64,000 nucleotides of DNA from Glycine soja (taxonomy: Eukaryota > Streptophyta > Magnoliopsida > Fabales > Fabaceae). Within the stretch, counting starts at the first letter, position 1. Each line of letters begins with the position of its first letter. The position numbers and the translations under genes are program-made. The stretch is taken from NCBI RefSeq assembly GCF_004193775.1, contig NC_041009.1, positions 43,393,534 to 43,457,533 on the forward strand, in the 5' to 3' direction. The notes below the pieces were generated by a model. The model was not told the DNA's origin. It saw only the letters and a program-made list of their open reading frames with translations, and did not search any database. Positions 56,880 to 64,000 of this stretch are shown here, piece by piece.

Positions 56880-58148
56880 TGTCGCAACCTACCCTACGAC
56901 GGAAGTGTGAAGGTCAAATAGATAGGCCAAAAGCGTTCGCCTCCTAGGAAGAAAATGTGTGGAGTTGTCACTAACGTTTATTCGAGGAAAACGTTAGAAA
57001 AATCAAAAAGAAGGTTTGCGAATTTTGAAAATAAGTGTTCAGGAGTTGTTTACGCATGGGGAAGATATTAGCACCCAACGTGTTCTTCACAAGAGACGAT
57101 AGTCTTTAATCGAGTGTGCGCAACGTGACTTCAGAATTATTTTCTTTTTCCTTTTTATATTTTTATTTTTTTGGGGTCGACAAGGGTATTGCCCTTACTT
57201 CTACGTATCCTCAGGTGCGATGAGGAATTCAGATTTATGTAGTTCTTTAAGTATGAAAGTTTGTGTGTTGAGTTGGTTTTATGCTTTTGAAAGGTTCATT
57301 TTAGTTGCGAACAAAGAGTCGTCTAAGGCGTTGAACCTTGAAACGATGTTTTAAATTTTGAAAAGCGAAGAGAATCGTTAAGGCGTTGGACCTTGAAACG
57401 ATCTCAAGTGATATTTGATGAAATGAAGTTAGTTATAAGTTGGTTTTATCTTGATTTAGTTTATTAACTTTCAATCTTTTTAACGAAAATTTTATTGTAT
57501 TAGTGATCGATTAAGATTGAACTTTACAAAGAAAAAGAGATTGACAATGATAGATGGAGAAGATGAATGTGCACAAAACAACAAAGGGGGACCCCTAAGG
57601 GTGCATAGATCACATTCAAATCTTAAAAACAAAACTAACCGACGATCGCATGAAGAACACCGAACAAGGAATGATATAGGGATTGGTCACAGTCGTGATT
57701 CGGCAGCGTCTCGTCTTTGTTTCCAATTCTTTCTTCTTCTTTTTCCTCTCTTCTCTCAATTCTCTCCACTTCTGAGCCTTGGAACCCTTTAAAACACCCC
57801 TAGAACGCCTATTTATAGGCAAATGGTCACTTTGGGGCAGTTGCAACTCGCCCAGGCGAGCTGAAACTTAACCCTGAAGCAGTGAGCTCGCCCAGGCGAG
57901 CTGGTTTCTTCACCGTGAAGCTATTTGGTGGCCCAGGCAAGCCAGAGGTTAGCCTAGGCGAGCTAGGGTCCAGGAAAACCAAGGAAAAGACCCTTTTGCC
58001 CCCATTTTTTGATATTTTTCACTTTCTTGATAAAAACACTGAATGATCATCTGTTTCACACTGTAACCAACATTCAACACCGTAAGTCTACTAGCAAGGA
58101 TCAAAAGATAAACAAACGATAGTCCCCGGACGAAATTAGGGTATGATA
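56880..58148 (+). mobile_element. Solo LTR, Ty3/gypsy type, TSD GGTAG
   Basis: A 1269-bp LTR starting TGTCGCAACCTACC and ending GGGTATGATA, flanked by exact GGTAG at 56875-56879 and 58149-58153. There is no internal region, so it is a solo LTR. The right part (57845-57975) carries repeated palindromic CTCGCCCAGGCGAGCT words, which I associate with a soybean gypsy LTR family. The 91-codon frame inside (57517-57792) is not a recognised protein. Confidence 0.88.
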
Positions 58149-58153
58149 GGTAG

Positions 58154-60209
58154 GACTACAAATTAGACATAAACACACATATTAAGGGCTTAATCAAAAT
58201 TAAATTAAGTCTGTTACCTTTTTTCTAGTAACCCTTGGCTAATTTTTTTTATCGACAAATATTAGTTGTTAATATTGTTTGCAAGGGTGATTTGAACCTG
58301 CAATCTCTCCACCCTTCCCTTCTTTCTTATCTCCATCCTTTGTTAATTTTCTAGTTACCCTTTCAATCAAAATGTTTGTACTATCATTTCAATTTTTGAA
58401 AAAAAATAATATATTTTTAGTCTTTCAACTAATATTTGATTAATCTTAGTCTCTCATTTATTTTTTCATTTGGTTTTAGTCACTATCATTAAGTGTATAT
58501 GTTAAATAATAACATGATAGTCAATTTTTAATTATTAAAAACATTTGTGGCGGTTTATATTTTATGGAGGCTAAAAATTAAACCATCAAAATTGATGAGG
58601 CATATGTATTGAGCCATATTCCATCAATTAAAAATTGCAAAAAATTGCATCCCTAAGGTTTTTAATGTATTGGTGAATTAAATATCTATCATAACATTAA
58701 CAAGTTTGAACCCATAACTTCATTTTACAAAAAGAAAACATGAATCTCAACACGGAACTTTTACAAGATCCATAGATCTAGATCAAGGGATCCAAATCTC
58801 TAATGGAACTGTTTGTGTCATTTGGGAAAGGGAGATCAATCATGGTTCCTGCGTACTCGTCATCGGTGTAACTAACGTTGACCATGTTGCAGCACCAACG
58901 ACTTTACAAATCCAAGCTCAGGTTGAATTATGAGGTTTTGTTTTGGTATTTGAGAAGACAATGAGCGAGTAAGTAGAAGAAGTGGGGTGGTAAAAATGGT
59001 GTCGTTCGCATAGTGGTGGTAACAATGGCGGTGACACCCTTGCATCAATAGACAAGGCAAAGGGAATCGAGGGCCTTCAAGAATGGAGTCTCACAACAGT
59101 GACCAAAATCAGGTTCTCTGGGTTTTTTTGTGTTTCGGAGTCAACATAAAAAGTTATGGCTCGCAAAAGTTGGGATGCCAAAAGTGATTCGGATAGCTTT
59201 TTGTTGAAGATTAAGCATGTCTTGGTAGTGTGGATGCATTTTACAGGTGATGCATTGAAATTGGCGGGGTGGGTAAATTCTTTTTGTTAGCTTGGTTTAT
59301 GGGTTTTCAAATTGTTGGGCGGGTATTTTGTTTGATAAGGTTTTTTGGTTTGTTGTTAGTAGTTTGAGTTGCCAAGAAGCTTAGATATATGTTGTAATTT
59401 TAAAATCTTAATTTTGGGAACATGTTTTATCGTGATGACTAGGGAGGAATTCCAATAAAAACCTTCAAGAATTAACTACGATTTTTAATTGCTAGAAAAT
59501 ATAAACCGCTACAAATATTTTTAAAATAATTAAAAATTGACTATCACATCATTATTTAATGGATGTGTGTATGATGTGAACTACCCAAAGGGGTAGGCAA
59601 GTTAAGATACCTCATAGGTAGATGATGTAAACCCTAGTTAGGCAAGTCTGAAGAGAAAGGAAATGTTAAGCTTATTCTTATTCGTTGTGATAGGGAAGTG
59701 AAACTGAGTGACTAGACAAAGAGTTAGAGGTATGTTAGGTGACTTAGTACCCTGGTGACCTTAGATTCATTATAGGAGGCCAACTCTAGGTGCCTAAGTA
59801 ATGTTTGAGGTATGACCCAAGAAACAATAAGTGTTGATGTGATGAAGTAATAGTTGTGACCATGAGTATCAAGAAAAGACTAGAGAAGCCATGGGAGATA
59901 AGAAAATGATCTTTAGAATAGAGAGACACCTAAAGTCCTTATAGCACTCATTAAAACACTAGGTCTTATCCCTTTTACTTTTATGTTTTATAGATTAAGT
60001 TGACGACGTGCTCAAAGTGGAGCTTGGAGTTGCTTGCTTGGAGGAAGATTCAGGTAGTTTTGTAATTCCCTTATGTCTAGAAATGTAATTTATGTTTATT
60101 AACAATCTTACGTTTTGTAAAGCACATAAGTGCCAAGAGCCTTGTATACTAAATTTGTTTATGTAACATAAGTTTAAGTTTTAGTTTCTGTTTAGTTTAC
60201 TAATTCATA
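58154..60209. other. Intergenic region with decayed transposon sequence
   Basis: It contains the inverted-repeat element at ~58400-59575. The following stretch (59600-60060) looks like a retroelement LTR or leader fragment by style only. No gene recognised. Confidence 0.45.
58400..59575. mobile_element. Decayed TIR DNA transposon, ~1.2 kb
   Basis: The segment near 58500-58565 (gatagtcaatttttaattat, then gtggcggtttatatttt) is inverted at about 59490-59560. The left end continues outward into ttttagtctttcaacta, a common legume TIR style (Mutator-like), but the matching right terminus is eroded. No transposase frame. The interior at 58790-59400 is less AT-rich and may include captured sequence. 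Confidence 0.6.
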
Positions 60210-60303
60210 CTCCCTTCATCTCATTATAATTGTTATGTAAGATAAAAAATATTCCTAAATAATTATCCTTTTAGTTTTTCAATGTAACATTAATTATTTT
60301 CTC

Positions 60304-60375
<72 letters not shown>

Positions 60376-60523
60376 TATATCAATGGTGGACAACAAAAAT
60401 TATAAATGAATTAATGATGATATAAGATTAATATTGTAAGATTATTATTCCTTTTCATCTATTTATTATTATGTTATTTGCATAAAATAACCTAAAATGA
60501 CTATTATTTTGGAACGAATGAAG
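60210..60523. mobile_element. Stowaway-like MITE with TA duplication
   Basis: The left end CTCCCTTCATCTCATTATAA and the right end (rc CTTCATTCGTTCCAAAATAA) are imperfect inverted repeats of the CTCCCTCCGTCCC-type terminus. TA dinucleotides flank it at 60208-60209 and 60524-60525. It is 314 bp, swollen by an internal AT microsatellite. Confidence 0.65.
60307..60373. repeat. (AT)n microsatellite inside MITE
   Basis: About 67 bp of uninterrupted TA dinucleotides within the MITE. Confidence 0.97.
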
Positions 60524-61076
60524 TATATGCTAAGTTTTATAATTTACTGATATAGGAATGCAAAAAGTAATATCCTCTAGGGTGTTATAGTAAGCATCGA
60601 CAAGGAAAATAAGGGATAAAGAGAGTGGAATGGGCAATCATGGATGCCATAAAAACATTGAGAAAAATAATGAGAATAAGAAGGAAGAAGATGGGAAAAA
60701 GGTTGTTCAAAATGATTATATCAACATGTTATAAAATAAAATAAAATTAAGACCTAGTTTAAAAGTCATCTCATCCAACACAAAAAGTCAAAATAAAATC
60801 ATATCAAAATATTAAATTACGAGGTTGTCAACATATGTATCACTATTATATAAAAAAATATTTTGACATTGATTTTTAAAGACTTTTAGCATCACTTTTC
60901 AACCGATGTTGGAACGACAATAGTTGAAAGTTGAACACTTTTAGCATTGGTTTTTAAAATGATGTTGAAAGTCAAACATAAGCTTTGCTAGATAAATTGA
61001 ATATATAAATGTCATGTTTATAATATAAGTCCAATCATAATCTATGCTAAATATAAGTTAACTATTCTAAGTATTC

Positions 61077-63145
61077 TTAAACATTTTTCAATGCTCTATT
61101 TCTAACTTCTATAAAATATTTTGCCCACTCTTTGCGAATTGTTTCAATTCTCTTTGACCCCAATGGTGTTGTATCATTAAACCACTGCAACATATAATAA
61201 ACACAAGGTAATCACATTAAATAATTAAAAATCTAATAAACGAAACATGTTATTTTAATTATTACCTTATTCCATTCATTATGCAAAGACCTGATGACTA
61301 TAGTCCACATCCAATGCATTACGTAATAGCCACACTCGGTGTCTCCTATTTGGAAATGACTCTAAATTTGATATGCAATTTAGTTATATCCCATAATTAT
61401 AAAGTAATAAAATGTCATCAATCACATTAATTCTTTTGGTTAAATTAGTTACCTTTACTTCAATCCAATGAGGTGCAACTTTATTGGATTTATGAGTTGA
61501 GTCACTTTCATGCATTCCCTTCAAAACACTGGTTAAAAGAAACACACATGTATACTGTAAGATCAAAAGATTCATGTATAATACTAAGAATAAAATAAAT
61601 GTGTTACATATTGAAACTTAACTTGTTAACTACAACTTTGATGTCCTTGTTGGGATGCTTGTGCAAGGAACAAAACCATACGACAACATTGTTCCTAGGA
61701 CAGATAACAAGGAGTTGCCAATGTTGTCTGCATTGGAGAACAATTAGTCATATTGTAAATATTATTTAAATGCATTTGTTAAATTATACTTACTCATTCA
61801 AGTAAGCTCCTAGGTATATCTCTCTTTGGGATTGCTTCAGCCATCTTTCAATGTAACATTGAGTTTCATCACGCTTATTCCCTGATTTTTGTATGGACTG
61901 GGGCTCAAGGAATCCGTACATAGAGTCAAGGCCAGATTTCATAGTCAACTCATTTAGAAACCTATTTTGTTCAAGCAAATGTATATTGTTAATCATATTA
62001 CAAGTAATTAGTTACTAGACATAGAAATAAAATATTCTTACGTGATCCACAATTGTATAACAGTGATGTTTAAACATTGATTGCCTGAAATTATTTCTTG
62101 TACATCACTATTGTGTATGAACAAGGGGAAATCATTATTATTCACCCCAAACATAGTCGCATCCCATGACAATTGAAACGGCTCACGGTCAAGAAGGATG
62201 GAAACCTTAACCAAATCAACGAAGGGATCATCATTGGGATTCGACCTATGAACAAGTTGAATCGGTTTCTTTAGTCTTTGTGAATCCTACACAGTAAATA
62301 AAAGATAAGATAATGTTATTAAACAATTTATTTGATATATGAATTTCTTAATTCAAAAGACAAACCTTAGGGTCATCTTCATCCTTGTTTTCTACAAGTA
62401 TCCATTTACCGGTCAGGTTTGACTTAAATTGTCCCTGTCCTTTACCCACCAATGAAATGACCCTCACCTTTGTTTGATCATTTAGTTGCACCTCGCCTTT
62501 TGAACTTGTCACATCATTTGCTCCATATTTCTTCAAGTTTCCAATTAAGGATTTGGGTGTTTCATGTTTTTCATCATTTCGATTCAAAGTCTCAAAAGCT
62601 TCTAGTTCTGGGTTGGCAGAAACCTCATGGGCATAAGAAGCATTGGCAGTCACTGGGTTACTTGACATAAGCACAGCAATGGATTTAGTGCGGTGTTCAC
62701 GAGATTCTAAATTGTCTCCTCGAAATGCTTCTTGGTTTTCCATTTGATTTTGCTTGAGCACTTTAGGAGTCTTTAATTGGTTAGGGAGTATACCATTCGA
62801 GACAACACTATCAATTTCACCAACTGTCCTTTTCCCCCTGGATGTATGAGCAGTTGAGTACAAAGAGTTTGGTTTGTTTAAAAACAAAATTCCGCGAAGA
62901 GACTTTTCATCAATAACAGTTTCAATAGTATATCCTTCTGAGAGGTTTTCAGTGATCTTGGCTTCAAAAAATTTCTTTCCAGGAGGTAGGGACTCGTTAA
63001 CTGGGATAAATACTTTTGTTTCATTTTTGGTTTTGTTATTGCTTTTTTCTTTGTCTTTTTTCACTTTTCCTGCTCCATGCTTCTCGTATTCCTCAATTTC
63101 CACCAAAGAACGACACCGATAGCCTGTCTTCTTATGATAATAAAT
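61077..63145 (-). CDS. CACTA-encoded Ulp1-like cysteine protease protein, 3' seven exons
   Basis: Exons read right to left: 63145-62366, 62286-62042, 61961-61794, 61727-61623, 61528-61453, 61361-61266 and 61184-61077, ending in TAA at 61077-61079. All splice sites are GT..AG and every phase joins, so the frame is unbroken for about 525 codons; upstream exons are outside. The C-terminal ~250 residues resemble the C48/Ulp1 fold found in plant transposon proteins: YGFLEPQSI, WLKQSQREIYLGAYLN, the candidate catalytic His in QHWQLLVICPRNNVVVWFCS, and the catalytic Cys in TECGYYVMHWMW. The first visible exon starts IYYHKKTGYRCRSLVEIEEY, which resembles a methyl-CpG-binding domain, followed by a ~200-residue polar linker. 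Ulp1 enzymes cleave SUMO-like proteins; what this one does is unknown. Confidence 0.82.
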
Positions 63146-64000
63146 CTGAAAAAAATATAATAAAATGAGCAATCATAACAAAAAGCAAACAAGAATTTTT
63201 TAAATAAAAAAAATTGATGTATTGTAATTCATTCATTCCTAGCTTGTTAAATAGGAAAATATAAAATGACTAACAAATGAGGGAACGGGGATACATTTAT
63301 GATCTTAGAAATAGGGTAGCTTATAATTTTTCTTCACACTCAACTTTAAGACATAAAGGCCCTTAGTAATTAAGGGTGAGACAATGGTAAAATAGGAATT
63401 AAAGGGTGAGTGAAACAATATCCTAGCTTACTGATTAAATCTGGATGTGAAGGGATTAAATAGTTTGAAGTAGAATATGATGAATAAAATGAAATAAAAT
63501 GTTCAGTATCAATTGAACACTTTGGACTTTTTAATTTTAGGATTGCAGATAAGAATTAAAAGAATTTGGAAAAAGCAGGAATTTTCACAATGTTCCACAA
63601 GGCATTGCAATTCCCCAAAATAAAATCGAATAATTTCACAAGTAAAATCATCATCCCAAGGCATTAAAATCAACAAGGCATCCAACACAAATCATGCAAA
63701 ATTTTGTTTACCACGGTAGACATAAACACCACAAGTCCATTTCTTCTCAAAACAATGTTTACAACTCAAATAATCATTTTAGATCATCATAGTCAAATAA
63801 AACCACATCAATGTAAAATTTATACAATAAACATTAAATAATCATAAGTTTTGGTTATTCTAAATGAATTTAGTTGTGTAACTGTGTTCAGGTTTCCATG
63901 TCAACGTGAACAAATTCAAAATTGTTCTGATAACATTCATTGCGTCAACATACTTTCTACCTTTACTATATATTTAATCAGTATTGCATAAGTTAGAATA
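63146..64000. other. Intron or interior of CACTA element
   Basis: Starts with the intron acceptor of the exon at 63145 (rc TTTTTTTCAG). No further exon was recognised before the window ends. Confidence 0.5.

Larger units (their letters stand above)
60841..64000 (-). mobile_element. CACTA (En/Spm) transposon, 3' part, runs off the window
   Basis: The left terminus CACTATTATATAAAAAAATA begins at 60841 and is followed by subterminal repeats around 60870-61000 (gatttttaaagacttttagc, ccgatgttgg, tttttaaaatgatgttgaaag). A minus-strand gene with a Ulp1-type protease end lies directly inside, as in known legume CACTA elements. The other terminus and any transposase lie right of the window. Confidence 0.8.

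Noticed and set aside
57517..57846. Two opposing frames of 91 and 76 codons
   Set aside because: Both are inside the solo LTR 56880-58148 and are low-complexity in part.
1..64000. CRISPR array, rRNA or tRNA genes
   Set aside because: No regularly spaced repeats with unique spacers and no cloverleaf-like tRNA or rRNA stretch was noticed. The tRNA-like words found are retrotransposon primer sites.

Overview
The window is plant nuclear DNA, most likely from a legume close to soybean. The organism is inferred from gene families and repeat style, not tested. It is AT-rich, gene-poor and dominated by transposable elements, with introns bounded by GT..AG. Only three ordinary plant genes look functional: the 3' part of ARPC1 (an Arp2/3 complex subunit) and two intronless BAHD acyltransferases. 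A fourth intact-looking gene belongs to a CACTA transposon at the right edge.

Layout. 1-17193: thirteen exons of ARPC1 on the + strand join in perfect frame (324 residues plus stop); the 5' exons lie left of the window. One intron holds a nested pair of Ty1/copia elements: a minus-strand element (790-10139, TSD TTAAG) whose 3' LTR was hit by a plus-strand element (983-5804, TSD GTTAA). The next intron holds a 5'-truncated LINE (10981-12479) with a 16-bp target-site duplication. 17.6-19.3 kb: two broken BAHD fragments. 21.1-22.4 kb: a long fold-back inverted repeat. 24.4-25.7 kb: an intact BAHD gene on the minus strand. 28.2-31.7 kb: a decayed copia element split by a Ty3/gypsy-type solo LTR (28934-30219, TSD AGTAT). 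32.7-38.8 kb: an older, nearly full-length copia element. 40.6-43.3 kb: a 61-bp tandem array, then a long-TIR DNA element sitting inside another repeat. 43.5-44.8 kb: the second intact BAHD gene (+), parent-like to the 17.6-kb pseudogene.

44.8-60.8 kb is intergenic and repeat-rich: a TRIM mini-retroelement (47828-48420, TSD ATAAT), a CACTA terminus relic, a copia gag scrap, a possible glucan-phosphorylase exon relic, a second solo LTR (56880-58148, TSD GGTAG), a decayed TIR element and a Stowaway-like MITE. 60841-64000 is the 3' end of a CACTA element carrying a seven-exon (visible part) Ulp1-type cysteine protease gene preceded by a segment resembling a methyl-CpG-binding domain.

The genes do not form an operon or one pathway. 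ARPC1 serves actin branching. The BAHD copies form a local tandem cluster that expanded, broke and exchanged sequence. The transposons account for most of the remaining recognisable structure. All calls come from reading the sequence; no database search was run.
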